Shown piece by piece: positions 35,501-48,100 of a stretch of 64,000 bases of DNA (within the stretch, counting starts at the first letter, position 1; each line of letters opens with the position of its first letter). The stretch is from Desmodesmus armatus (taxonomy: Eukaryota > Chlorophyta > Chlorophyceae > Sphaeropleales > Scenedesmaceae), in assembly GCA_007449985.2 (NCBI GenBank), contig VIIQ02000130.1, forward strand, positions 1 through 64,000. The letters are read 5' to 3'. The position numbers were made by a program, and so were the translations under genes. Below the pieces are notes generated by a model. That model saw nothing but the letters and a program-made list of their open reading frames with translations, made no database searches and had not been told where the DNA came from.

Positions 35501-37369
35501 ATTGCTTGTCACACTCAAACCCAGCAGCACGTTCGCACTCTGTGCGCCATGCTTTCAACCCCTGTGTACGTAATGTGCAAACAGCACAACGTCAACGTGC
35601 AAACAGCAGAAAATTGTCGATGTGTGTGGTGTGTGGTTTTGTGTGTGTCCTGCGTGCAGCTGAGTGCCCTGGGCGATGCCGAGCGCGTGTTCATCACACC
35701 CGCCAACTCGCTGTACGGCACCGGGCCCCGTGGTGTGAGCGCGGTGGTGGGTCAGCGCATTGTGCGTCAGGCTGCTGTGGCGTTGAAGGACCTGCACAGC
35801 ATGGCGGGCAGCATACACCTCGACCTCAAGGTCAACAACCTTCTGGTGAGTCCTGGGGTTGCAGGAAACTGGGAGTTTTGTTGCTTGGGCTGTAGGCGTC
35901 TTTGCGGGTTCTGGAAGTTGGGGGCTCGGGGCTGGGCTTTCGTGAACTAGGTGACTGAGCAAGCCGGGGTGGGTGGAAGGGGGGGGGGGCTGGGGCTTCA
36001 GGGGCCTGGATTGCATATGGCTATTCAGTGGCTGGGGGTGAAGCAGGCTGGGTGGAGGGTTGCCCGTGCATTTGGTTCACAGGCAGATAGTTGTTGGGGC
36101 TGGGGTTTTTACTGCCCAGGTGGTTTAGTTGGCTGGGTTTTGGGGGGCTGGGGTTGAGATGGTGGTGCAGTGGCTGGGGTTGAAGCAGGCTGGGCTGAGG
36201 GAGTGGCCGTACATCAACACCACTTGGATGTCTTTGTTTCGGGCAGTGTCCATCGGTCCACTTGGATCTGGCACACGGCATGCATGCAGCAGTGTGCAGA
36301 TACGGGATATGATGAAGTCAACAATGCTGCCTGTGCGGTGGTGTTGCAGGTGTTTGGCACCAAGGACGCCCCTCAGGTGAAGCTGTGTGACTTTGGCTGC
36401 GCCAAGAAGCGCTCCGATGAGCCGCGCTACGGCCCGGCCTCAGGGACGAAGGACTGGCAGGCACCTGAGCAGATGGCAGCAGACGCACAGGACGGACCAA
36501 CAGGTGTGTGTGTGTGGGGGGGGGGTGAAGCTATGTGTCATGCGGAAGTATCTGGTATGACCGCACAAGGCCACGGAGGGATGGGTCCTGTACAACTAGC
36601 ATCGCGTCCGTTCGGGCTCTGGCATAACACATGCACGCGTCGCCTTGGGATTCGTATGTGGACATGTTGCTTGCTGTGTTGGTGTTGCGTGTTTGCCGCA
36701 GCGGGCCGCCTGGACTACTGCACTGACTCCTGGGCGCTTGGTCTGCTGGTGCTGGGGCTGCGCAAGGGACAGCAGCCCTTCTGGTGGCTCAAGCAGGAGG
36801 GCAAGCTGCCTTCAGGTGAGGGGGCCCCTTGCATGGCCTTTTGGCACTTGCGCAGCCAAAGTATGGCCTCACACTGCCTTTGCCAGATCAGAGTGCTCCG
36901 GTGACTTGCCCTTGTGGCTGCTGAGCTGTAGCAGCGGCCTTTGCATGGCTGTAGCTATTGGTTGCCAACCGGGGGTGTGCAGATTTGCTGCCGCCGTGCA
37001 CAGAAATCAGGGGCAGTGCTTGCTGTGTGCTCTGCAGCAAGGTTGTAAGTGTGAGTAGGGCAGAGATGTTGGATGCCCATCGTGATAGCCTGTCCAAGCC
37101 TGACATCGCCAGTACTTTCTTAGCTTTCCTGCTCACGCACTGCTGTTGCTCTTCCCCTTCCTTTTGCAGAGATGCCTGATGTCCTGCGCACCAGCCTGTC
37201 CAGCCCCAGCAGCCCCTATGCGCAGGACTCCCCGCGCGGCTCCAAGCTGACGCGTGCTGAGCTGGCGTTTGTGACCACCTGCATGGCCTCAAGCAGCAGC
37301 AGCAGGCCGGATGTCAGGGACCTGCTGGACAACCAGTCATACCTCAGCAGCCGCTACCGCGGTGGCTAA
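32502..37369 (+). CDS. protein kinase with long low-complexity N-terminus
   Basis: Eight phase-matched exons: 32502-32596, 32726-32898, 33273-34984, 35311-35430, 35660-35845, 36350-36503, 36702-36815 and 37170-37369 (917 aa). ATG 32502 is chosen because its exon ends in phase with VFDTAAAAKKLGWQQYEEW. Residues ~90-520 are Ala/Gln/Lys/Arg/Asp-rich with basic nuclear-signal-like patches (KPRRKVARKRK) and an acidic block (SEDDDLGFDDSDDEEDSEE). The kinase domain has the Gly loop GKGGFGAV (~aa 533), the beta-3 Lys in MALKVAL (~632), catalytic loop HLDLKVNN (~753), LCDFGCAKK (~774), WQAPEQ and DSWALGLL. The catalytic-loop Arg is Leu (non-RD). About 75 Ala/Gly/Ser-rich residues are inserted between the Gly loop and beta-3. 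All catalytic residues (K, D, N, DFG) are present, so it is probably an active Ser/Thr-type kinase, perhaps nuclear. Confidence 0.92.
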
Positions 37370-37724
37370 GCCTTAGCCGCTGACTAGCGGCTGAGCCACA
37401 GACTGGCTGCTGGGTGCAGTTGCTGAGCCCTGCAGGCATACTTGGCTGGCTGCTGGTCGGCAGCACCCACTGCAGTGACAGCACAGCAGCAGCAGGCTGG
37501 GTTTGAGGGATCCTGTTTGGGGTGCTGGCGTCAGCAGCCCCCATACCGCTGCGGCCAAGCAGCCGCAGACATGTGGCTGACTGCTGGTTTCAGCCGCTGA
37601 GCTTCTGCAGAAACAGCTACCTGGTTGTCTGGTTGGCTGGCTGCTTGGTTCCCGGTTGGCGTGCAGCACCCGCTGACAGCATGGCACCCCCCGCAATGGC
37701 AGCATAGCATCCAGCAGGCCGCGT

Positions 37725-37781
37725 GTGAGGGACTTGTTAGAGATCAGGCGTGCCTCAGCAGCCGCTACCGCGGTGGTTGAG
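37725..37781 (+). pseudogene. duplicate of the kinase 3' terminus
   Basis: GTGAGGGACTTG...CTCAGCAGCCGCTACCGCGGTGG then TTGA closely repeats the end of the kinase coding sequence (GTCAGGGACCTG...CTCAGCAGCCGCTACCGCGG then TGGCTAA, about 37313-37369) about 410 bp downstream. The 20-base core CTCAGCAGCCGCTACCGCGG is identical. It has no reading-frame context of its own. Confidence 0.85.
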
Positions 37782-40700
37782 CAAGTGCTGCTTCCACGGC
37801 AGCAGGTTGGCGGCCTGCAGACGTGGCAGCAGGCAGGCAGCGTGACAGTGATAGTTGTGCTGCGTGCTGAGCCGAGATGTCGAGATGAGTGCTTGCTTGC
37901 TGGGGTAGTCAGCTTGCCCTTGTGGTCTGTTGCCAATTGTATACCAGCCCTTGTAGGGCTGTGGCGGCTGCACCTGGTCGACTTTCAACACGGAGGCTGA
38001 AGCATTTGGTGGGGATTGCTTTTGTTGGGAGGTGTCAGCTAGAGGGTGTGTTTGTCAGTTACAGATCAGCAGCAGGGCAGGTGCAGGCATCCAGCTGAGG
38101 TTTGGTGGCAGACGGTAGGGCTGCGACATGAGCGGATTTGTTGTAAGTCGTCCCCACATTGCGTGGCAGCAGCTGACAATGTTCGCCGGGTGTACTTGTA
38201 CAGAAGGGTTTTTTTTTGCTAGCGTTGGTGCTATTCAAGGGTGTGTTGAATTGCTGGCGTGCCAAGTGCAGGCCTTGTTCGTAGGAGTGCCATGCCACCA
38301 GCATTCTTGCAGGCATGCAGTATGCATGGCCCCCTTCTATGTTTTGGTTTGCAAAGTGGCATGTCACCGAGGAGCTTCTGTTGTAGTCAGCCACACAGCA
38401 GTAATGTCATTGTTGAAGGTTGGATCTGTGCAGTGTTTGGGTTTATCATTCATGCTGCAGCAAGCTTTCCGGTTATGCAACCCACAGAGGGCTATCCTGG
38501 CTTGTGTCACATGGCCATTCAAGTTTGTACCCGTTGTGGAGGGAATGGCGCCGGTCAACACGCAGGTTCAGCAGCTACTTTGAACAGCAGCATGCAGTCA
38601 ACCACAGTTTTGGTGGGCATCACAGTGTTTCCCAGGCTACTGCTATGCATGGCTGTGTACGCCCATGCTCGTTTGTGTAGGGTGTGTTTGAGTTGCAGTC
38701 TTGTAGATAGGCCGGCAGGCCCCCAGCACCTTTCCTGTGTTCTGCTTTCGCTTGAGCGTGCTGCTGGAAGTGTGCGGCTGCGTGTGTGCATGCTCGTGTT
38801 GATCATCACCATCTTTCCACTGGTGTGTGTGTCAGCACAGGGAATGTGTGTGTGTGTGTGGTGCCTGATGCAACACACACTGTGAGTCATCCGATGTCCG
38901 GGTCATGGCTGTCAACCAACAGGAGGGTTCAAGGGCCGCTGGAGCCTGGGGGGCACCTCACACATGTTACATGTGACGTACAACCCCTGGCTCCATGCTT
39001 GTAGGTCTGAACCATTCAAGGGCAAGCTGGGTCGGCGGTCGAGTGTAGTGGGAGTGGTGCGGCATGTACAGCTGATGTTACGTTGCTAGGCAGGTACAGA
39101 GTGTCTAGTATGCATGTCCTTTTTGCTCAGTTTTTTGCATGTTGTGTGGATACAGACTGCACAGCGCTGTTGGCACTGTGCTCGTCGCACATGGGCACCG
39201 CCGTGGCACGAGCAGATCTTCTATACAGTTTGTGGTGCTGCATTGCGTCCAGCAAGCCGTGCTTCGGCTTGGCTCTTTCAGTCAAACAGGCAAGCCCCGT
39301 TGTGGCGTGTTGCCACACCAGGCTCTTGCGCCTGACTGCTTGGCAGTCTTTGGCTCTTACTTGTAATTAGGTGGTATGTGCATCTCTGCGGAGTGTTTGG
39401 GTTGCCTTTATATCTGGGTGGTGTTTGGGTCTCAGAGGCCCAGAGGCAGCTCAAAAGGCCTCAGACAGCAAGACAGTGGCTTTTGGCATGTATGTATGTT
39501 TGCACGTTCAGCATCACATGCAGTAGTCCAAGTGTGCATGGTTGCAGAATTCTGTTGTCTGGCGGAGGCAGGCAGTGTTGAGGCATCATTCGTTTAGGAA
39601 GGCAGGGCTGGTTTTGCTGCAGCAAGTATTGGACTTGTGGTTGGGTGTGAATTGTCACCGTTGGTATGTTGGTTGCAGGCCTACATGCAGCACCGACCAG
39701 TGCTTGCAAGCTCGCCCCCATGGTGTGCAAGAGGCCGTATGGGCGGGAGCATGGCCACTGCAACTCTGTGGTGTGCTTCCTATTTACATGTATGATCATG
39801 ACTGTTGCGCATTCACTGCTTGTAAGCTGTGTCATTTTCTGCATCTGCACCTACATCTAACAAGATGCTTTGTAGTAAGATCGCAGAGGCTGAAGCTGTC
39901 GTGTCTGTCTAGCAAGATCTAGCAAGATGCTGTGCAGCGGCCAACTTGAGTTGTATCAACACATATGCTGGCCTGGTGGATCACCAGCTGAGCTGCACAT
40001 GTGCTGGCATCCACCCTAGTCAGACAACAACATGACACGCAGTTGCAATCTATCGCGCCAGGCTTACTCCACATAGCTCCGCTTACAGCTGTACCTCAGG
40101 TACCTCATGTCTTGCAGGAACCTCATGTCCTGCAGGAACCCCTTGTCTTGCGTTCATGTGGGCTACCTGCAAGGTCAAGATAGCTGCGGGCTGCTTAAGT
40201 GTACACACGTCAGTAGTCGAATGGTTATTGCATGCAGGGCTGTTACTGCATGCCACTGTGCACTGCCAAGGTGTGTCGGCTGTTGCAAGGGTCGTCAGAG
40301 TCTGCTTGTGCTGTTGCTGCACTGCTAATCCAAGCATACCAAAGTTGCACCAAATGTGTAGGGAGGGGGGTGGCAGCTCAAGAGGTTCACATGGCCGTCA
40401 TCAAGTTCTTGTGGGAAGAATGTTTACAGGAACACAAGTACAACACAGACACCAGCAATGTGGCATAGTGCACCAAAAACTAGCGCAAAAATCAAACCAC
40501 ACGTAACCGCACTACTGCCTGCTTTGACGTCTCAGCCAGTGCTCACCCCTTGGAAGCAAGGTCGTGGCCACGAAGAGACAGATTTGTGCATGGATGCTTC
40601 TGCAGCAGAAGGCTGACGGTGCAGTCAGCCATGAACACCACCAAACAGTACTGTAAGGGCAAGAGAGGCGCAGTGTGTGTATGGTGGCTTCATGCACCCA

Positions 40701-42128
40701 CCAGGACGATGCATGTGCAGGTACATGCATGGAGGAATGATACGGTACGACAGGTGTCGCTGTAAGAGCCTCTTACAGCCCTCTGAGAGGTGGAGGTTGG
40801 GCAGAGGCAATGCCAAGCGCCCGCGCCCCGTAAGGCTTGCGCACCGACTCCTTAGTAAGGACAATATTGGGCGCACATGGCGGTGCTGCAACAAGGTCAC
40901 CATCACCTGCAGGTGAAAAAAAACATGACTCGTGCACGCCCGCTGGGGCGCAAAATACGGCAAGTGCCAGCCTGCAAACAATCCTGCGTAAAGCGGTACA
41001 TACGGCCAGAGTGCACACAGCGCCAGAGGGGCACTACCACGTCCTGCCATCCCCACCTTTCGGCGGTGCGAGAGTAATGCCCCTCCAACAATGAATCAAA
41101 GCAACATGCAACCAGGTGGACAGCGAGACGGATGACAAGTGTTAGAGATGGTCCGGACCCCCATGGGACGCAAGAAGAGGAAGAGCCTGTATGGAATGCA
41201 AGCTGCAGAGCAGCTGAGACCCGCCCGCAACACAAGATGCAGTGACAGCAGATGACATGCCACAAGTGCTGACACCGGAGCTCCTTCAGGGGCTGCACTC
41301 TCCACTCAAAACACACGCAGTCACTATGTCAACACGCACGCTTACGCACACAGCACACGCGCGACACAAACAATCCAGTGCGCAAAAACACACAAGGGTC
41401 ATAGGCACCCTCACAGCCCTGTCAGCAGCCCTGGCCAGCCCAGGAAGCTGTAGCCACCTGCAACCACAATCTTGACTCTGGTGGAACAGATGCATGGAGA
41501 AGTAACCAGCAACCTAAGTGCATTAGGCACACAGATGGCTGCCGTCACTTGCCCGATCGTCCGCAAGTAGGGTCTCAGCTCCGGTCGACAGCTTGGCAAA
41601 CAGGCAAATCCTAGCACCCATGAGGTGCACACACCCACCTACACACCGGCCAGGTGCTGATGTACACCAGCACCCACAACATACATATAGAGTTCAGTAA
41701 AACCCCAACAGATAACCAAGATCACCACTAAACCACCAGCAGCAGCAAGGGCTGGTTGCGCACAGCAGGCATGTCCTCCCAGACAGCAAGCATGCGAAGC
41801 ACAGTGCTTTGCGGCGCCACACGCCCCCTACAAAAAGAGCAGCGTGCCAATGCATGCTGAGATGAAAGTGCATGCTCAGACCATGCCGACCATAACCCGG
41901 ACAGATAACCACCACCAACAGCAACAATCAGCAGCCGCTGGACCCACACTGCATCAGGGGCGCTCCCCTCACACATTATGGGCCGCACCGCATCGCAGCC
42001 ATTACCACCGCAGGCCCTACGCATGCCAGAGCAGTAGAGGGGCTGCCGCACATCAGACGATGTCAACCATCACAGCCGTGAGCACAGCATGCCGCAATGG
42101 CCATGCGCAGCAAAACGGGCTTGGTCCC
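37782..42128. other. long gene-poor interval
   Basis: About 4.3 kb without a convincing gene. The frame at 40340-40468 (+) reads VAAQEVHMAVIKFLWEEC and ends at a TAG; it could be a terminal exon but has no partner exons. Short direct repeats of ACCTCATGTC/TTGCAGGA lie at about 40100-40145. A GT repeat lies near 38850. The 41.0-42.1 kb stretch is presumably the 3' flank of the reductase gene. Confidence 0.4.
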
Positions 42129-45100
42129 TCAGATGATGTCGACCATCTCGCAGGCACCTCCCCCGCAGGCCAGCTCATACTCGCACTTGTCCTCACCCTC
42201 CTTGCGCTCCATCTCACGCAGCGCGCTCCAGCTGATGGCGGGGGGCATGCGGCTCAGCAGCTCGTCGTACACCTCCTTGCTCACCTGTCCATGAAACAGA
42301 TGTAAAACAGACAACAGGCTCAGCAACTGAAACGCTTGGGATTTGGCTGTCAACCTTGAGCAAAACAGATAGACACAACAGCTTCAGCAACAAAACTGCT
42401 TGGCGATGCTTGGGAACTGACTGTCGAATTCATGGGCAAGAACCAGGACCCCATCACGCAAACAACGACAGCAGCCAGGCGATCTGCTCAGCAGCTGGGC
42501 GAGAACCTCCTTGCTCACCTTCTCATAGGGCGTCTGCTTGTAGCTGCCACAGTCGTAGGGCAGGAACGACACACCTGCAACAGCAGTGCCGAGAGGTGGC
42601 GGGCAGCAAGGGGGAGGGTGCGTCAGTCAGCAGCTGCTTCGAGGCACCAAGCAGGGGTTCTCACAGATGATACTGCCTTGAAAGGTCACCGGCTTGTGCT
42701 GGGCCCATCTTTTGTGCATCTCTGCACACTTGCAATTACAGAAGCGCCAAAGCAATTGCTGCACGAGAGGCGGCCACCTAGCCCCAGAGCTCAGCTTGCT
42801 GCCTAGCAGGCAGCCTCCCTGCCAACAACCAAGCCAGGGCACCCTACACCTTTCCATACTGCAGCGAGCACCACCACTCACCCGACACCTCGTCAAAGTG
42901 TTTGTACACCCACGCGCCCACGTCCATCCACTCCTCCTCCCGCACGGTCACCGTAATGCTGGGCTTGTGCTCACACCAGTGGCGCTGGTAGGCCAGGCTC
43001 AGCTCCAGCTGGGAGAGGGCGCTGACGTCGTCACGCGTGACGGCGCCGTCGGGGGCCTTGATGGGGAAGCTGAAGACTGCCGTGGCGTTGGGGTTCATCA
43101 CGCAGTCCTCACAGGGCACGCCGTGCTGCGAACACGAGGGGCATCAGGGCAGCAGTAGAGCATGGTGATTTATCTACATGTATACGCAGTCCGCACAGGG
43201 TACACCGTGCTGCGCGATTGAGGGGCAGGAGGGGCGGACAGCAGGGCTGTGGTCAACAAGAGCCGTCTTTGTCTCTCTTCTTCATCAAGCTGAGCATACT
43301 TGTTATGATCACACAGCAACCCAGCTGCGGTTTGAGCACCCTGATCATCCAACATCTCCTTAGATGGTGGCCAACAAGGCCTGAAGTCCCCAGAACCCGA
43401 GGTGATCTGTCCTCAAACAAGCGAGGCGCGTATAACCATGGCGACCAATGACCCGCTGGTGCCCACTTAGTGACATCAACAAAGTTGCCCCGCACAAACA
43501 GGCCCCCACACAAACACGCCCCCAAACACACACCTGCAGCATGAAGTTGGTGAGGGGGTCGTCCTTGTTGCAGCGCACGCGGCGGATGTAGTAGTCGCTG
43601 TGGCGGGGGTGGATGCCGCTGGCGCTGTCACACAGCTGGCTGACAGTGCCGCTGGGCTTCACACAGGTCACAGCAGCAGCTGCGGGGAAGCCCAGATCTG
43701 CTGCCATCTCCGCGTTGGCCTGTGGGGCATGACAACAGCGGGGGGGGGGGGGGAGGATGATGTTGACCTGTGTGCGCAGCACGCCTCAATCAAACCGAAA
43801 CCACTAGCAATGTGTGAGTGCCTGAGTGCCTGTGTTCTAGCTGGCCCAGGCAAAATTACTGCGGAGTCCTCCGCTTTGGTCTGTGGGATATGACAAGAGG
43901 GGTGAAGCAGAAAGCAGGGGTGAAGCAGACATGACGACAGCTGTGAAGCAGAAAGCAGTGGTGAAATAGACATGACAACAGCTGTGAAGCACAAGGCAGG
44001 GGCCGGATCAGGATGCTGTTGGCCTCTGTGCACAACAACACGTCTCAACCCTAACATCGTGCATGCCTGAGTGCCTGTGTGTGTTCTTAGTTCTGGCCCA
44101 AGGAACCTATTCTGGTGCTGGGAGCATGGGCTGGTGCAGGGCACACGCCTTGCGCGCAGGATCGATGCAGCTGCATAGAAGGTGTCGCGTGTTCCGCCAC
44201 ACCTGAACTGCAGATGCGCCAATCCTGCACACACAAGGCACGTGCCCAACATCAGCCCCTGCTCCAGATGCCCCAGTGCAGCTTGCTAGTCATGAGGTAC
44301 AACCACTACTAATGAGGCACAACCACTAGTCACGAGGTGTAACCCCAAGTCATGAGGTATTTTCACTGCGTCCATCGCCCCTCACCTTGACTGCTGCAGC
44401 CTTAACCTGTGTGAGTGCCTCCTCCAGGTTGTCCATGCCCTGCTGCCCGCTCATCAGCCGGTTGTCCATGATGCCGGTCAGACTCACACCCAGCAGCCGC
44501 TCCTGCAGGACAAAGGGATCGAGGATTTGGATTTTGAGATTGTTGCAGGATTTGAGTTCGCTCTTTTTCGCGGTTGGCGGGAGGGGCCGACCGGAGACGG
44601 GACGGTGCGCAAGTTGCGCGCAGGCAAGATACAAGTTCACCAGGCACGATGCTGTGTGCACACTTCTGCAACCCGCCTGCCAGGGTCAGGGTCCCCCTAA
44701 GACCCCCCAACAACCCCAGCCACGTGCTCAGCCGCTTGGTTTCGTACCACTCCTGCGCGTATTGGCCATGGAGCAGGCAGCAGTGGCATGCCAGAGTGAG
44801 TGCGCAGACAACCATGCATGCCCCAGAACCCCTACAACCCGACCACGCCCTTACCTCTGCTGTGTTATGGCGCCAGATGCCGCGCAGGCAGCAGTGTTCA
44901 GAATGAGTGCGGAGACAAATAACAGCACTGCATCCCCCAAGGGCCCAGGAACCCCCCATTCGCATGAATCCTCCCCTCTGCTGTGTTGTGGCGCCAGATG
45001 TCCCGCAGGTAGGGGTCAGGGTCCCCCTGAGGACCCCCTACAACCCCCGCCACGCCCTCACCTCTGCAACAACCACACCCACACCCCCCGTGAGACCTCC

Positions 45101-48100
45101 TCACCAACCCCAGCCACATGGTCCTTACCTCTGCCGTGTTGTGGCGCCAGATGTCGCGCAGGTAGGGGAAGTCCACCAGGCTGGCCTGGAAGGTGCCCAG
45201 GATGGCTGCCAGACGGGCCTTGCGCTGCAGGGAGGCCACGTCATCGCTGTCACGCACCACCACCTCCGTGAGGTTGCAGAACTGGTAGGGCCGCAGGATG
45301 ATCTCACTGCAGTAGCGATGAAGGGAAAAGGCAAAGAATATGAACAACAAAGACTGAGATCTACTTTTCGCATGCAACAGCTTGCAGCTTACATCATGCA
45401 CTCTAAAACTACAGGGGTGTGCCCAGGGAACCTAATCAGATGTCACAGAACAAGACATGACTGCAGGCAAGCCTGACATAGGTACAGAGCAAGGCAGCGC
45501 AAGGCAGTGAGACAGCCTCACCAGCAGGGGTTGGTGCCAAAGGGGTGGCTGGCGTCCCGGCGGCCGTTGCGTGCTGCCTGGCGCTGTGCTGCTGCCCTGC
45601 TGAAGAGGCCGCGCTCGCCGCTGCCGCTGTCGTAGAGGGCCTTCCACTCCGCCAGGAAGGTGCCGATGCTGGGCTTCTCTGCAGTTTGCAAAGCATGATG
45701 GCAGGATACAGGAACGCGTCACGCGCTTGCAATGACTGTACTGCACAAAGAAGCTGCATAATGTGTTGCGCAGCTGCAGCAGCAACGCCATGCTAACATG
45801 CAACAACAGCACACAACAGCAGACTGTCAAAGCTCTGTCCCTAGAAGTGTTTGAAGCAACCCCACCAACATGGCCCAAAAAGTTATGTATGCAAGCCTGA
45901 CCTGTGTAGACAGCGCTGTTGTTGGCCATGGCGCGCTGTGTTGCGTCCTCCCACCAGGGGCCTGTCTTGGCGGTGCGCATGGTGTCGTCATTGACGTCAG
46001 ACAGGCTGATCAGCGCAGACCTGCAGGAGACACACAAACATGCAGTTGGTCATGAGCTTGCAAGGTCATGAGCTTGCGAGGAGTGTGACAAGGCATGGCG
46101 CTGCGACGTCACCAAGCACGCTTCTTCCCTTCCCGGCACACCACATTCAAGCTGTGCAGACGTCTTTTTGAACCGCACAGGAAGATCAAAAATGAACACA
46201 ACATGCAGGGGTGCTGTGCTGATTGTCACAGTTTCAAGCACACACCTGCGCACGCCGCCCACCACCACAATCTCTGCCACCTTGCACACCAGGTCGTGGG
46301 CCTCAAGAGGCGTCAGCTTGCGGCCACGCGCACCCCTGCAATGAATGGGTCAATCAGTCGGCAACAACAGCCGATCAGCAGCAATGAGCAAATGGGCAGT
46401 GGCTGCATCATGCTGCACATCCAACCAAGGCGCCTGAAGCAGCCATGCAGGACCTGCTGACACCTACTGTCATGCTTGGTTTGTACACATGTGGGGCAGA
46501 GTGTGCGAGGAAAGATGCAGTACCAGCACAACCAGTGGCAGCATAGTACAGCAGTCACCCCATACAGTGGGCGTCTATTGCCCATCAGTGCAACTATAAG
46601 CCAGTGAGGCACTCATGCGGGATGCAGCGCATGTGTGCAACCCACCTGAACAGGTTGACAGCAAACAGGAAGAGGGCCTCCAGTGGCTCAGGGCCAGAGG
46701 CACGGCCGCCAAAGGTCTTGAGGCGAGCACCCTTGGCGCGCAGCTTGCTTGTGTCCCAGCGGGGCACCTACAATGCATGAACGCATGGACATGCACCAGG
46801 CAGCTGGACCAGTCAGCACATGGCATGAACATAAACAGCAGGGTCAGCATGGATGCATGAACATGGACAGTAGCTGGTCAGGTCACCATGCAGGCTTCAC
46901 AGGCATGTGAGGAGCAGTAGACAGCACAGATAGCATTTACACATGTGTTGGTACACTATGGCCTTGGCTTCTCTCTCTCTGGCCCTCAAGTCTTGCAAGG
47001 ACGCAAGATGCATGTCTGTAAGTTTTTGGCACCAGCACCACCAACAACATGCGTGTGAGGTAGTGTCAGATATGGTGACCTGCAGCCAACGGCAGCATGC
47101 ATGTGTGAGGGTATTGGGTGACCAAGAGCACCTTCTAGTGGCTCTTGATCACCTAACACCCTCACACATGCATGCTGCCGTTGGTTGCAGGTTACCGTCC
47201 TGATACTACCACACGTACATGTTGTAAGGCCAAGCGGGCCTCACCTCACCTCACCTCACGGCGTCCAGCGAACTGTGCATGCGCAACATCACCAAGCGCA
47301 AGTTGCTGATAGTCAGCTCTGTCTCCTCCTGGCTTCTGAAGGATTGACAAAAGTGCTGTGCGCAGAAAGGTCTGACATCGCTGATGCAAACCCAGCAAAC
47401 CGTCCACACGCGAAACCCTTGCGCAGGCCCACACGCATGGGGTTCTCACACATACATCTGCCCCAAAAGCAAGCCACCATGTGGCCCATGCACACACTCA
47501 CATGGCCTGTGTAGAGCAGGGCGACGATCTCCCTGAGCGCGCGCGCCCATCCCTCCCTGCTGTCCTCCACCACCACGGTGCTGCTGGTCTGCACAAAGCG
47601 CTCAGCCACGGTGGGCAGCTGCTCCACAAAGATGGGCTCCACAGAGAAGCCGACACCCGTGCCGTTCATCAGGATGTACAGCACCTGTGCAGGGGAGAGG
47701 AGGAGTACATGGGGAGTAGAGGGGTGGTGGCCAGGACAGCAGAGCTTCAGGTGTGGGTGGTGGGTGATGTGTAGCATGGTGCCAGGGGCGGCCACAAATA
47801 GGCCAGGTGAGCATGGGAGCCACGTGATGCAGGTTGGAAGGTATGCAGCTTGTGAAGTTAGCTGCAAATCATGCAGAAATCGGGGACAGCTCAACACCAA
47901 GCTGGTGTTGAGCTGTCCCCAATCCTGAGGTAACGCCTTAGCAGCGCTCTCCTTGGTTGGCATCCAGGGCAGGGTGCGTCATGCATGATAGTGGTGGAAC
48001 CGCGTGCGCCTGTGTTGTGTATCAGCAGACAGAGTGCATGCGTACCCATGCAGCCTCACTAAAAATCCATCCTGCAGGATAGTCACAATGACGCTAGTAC

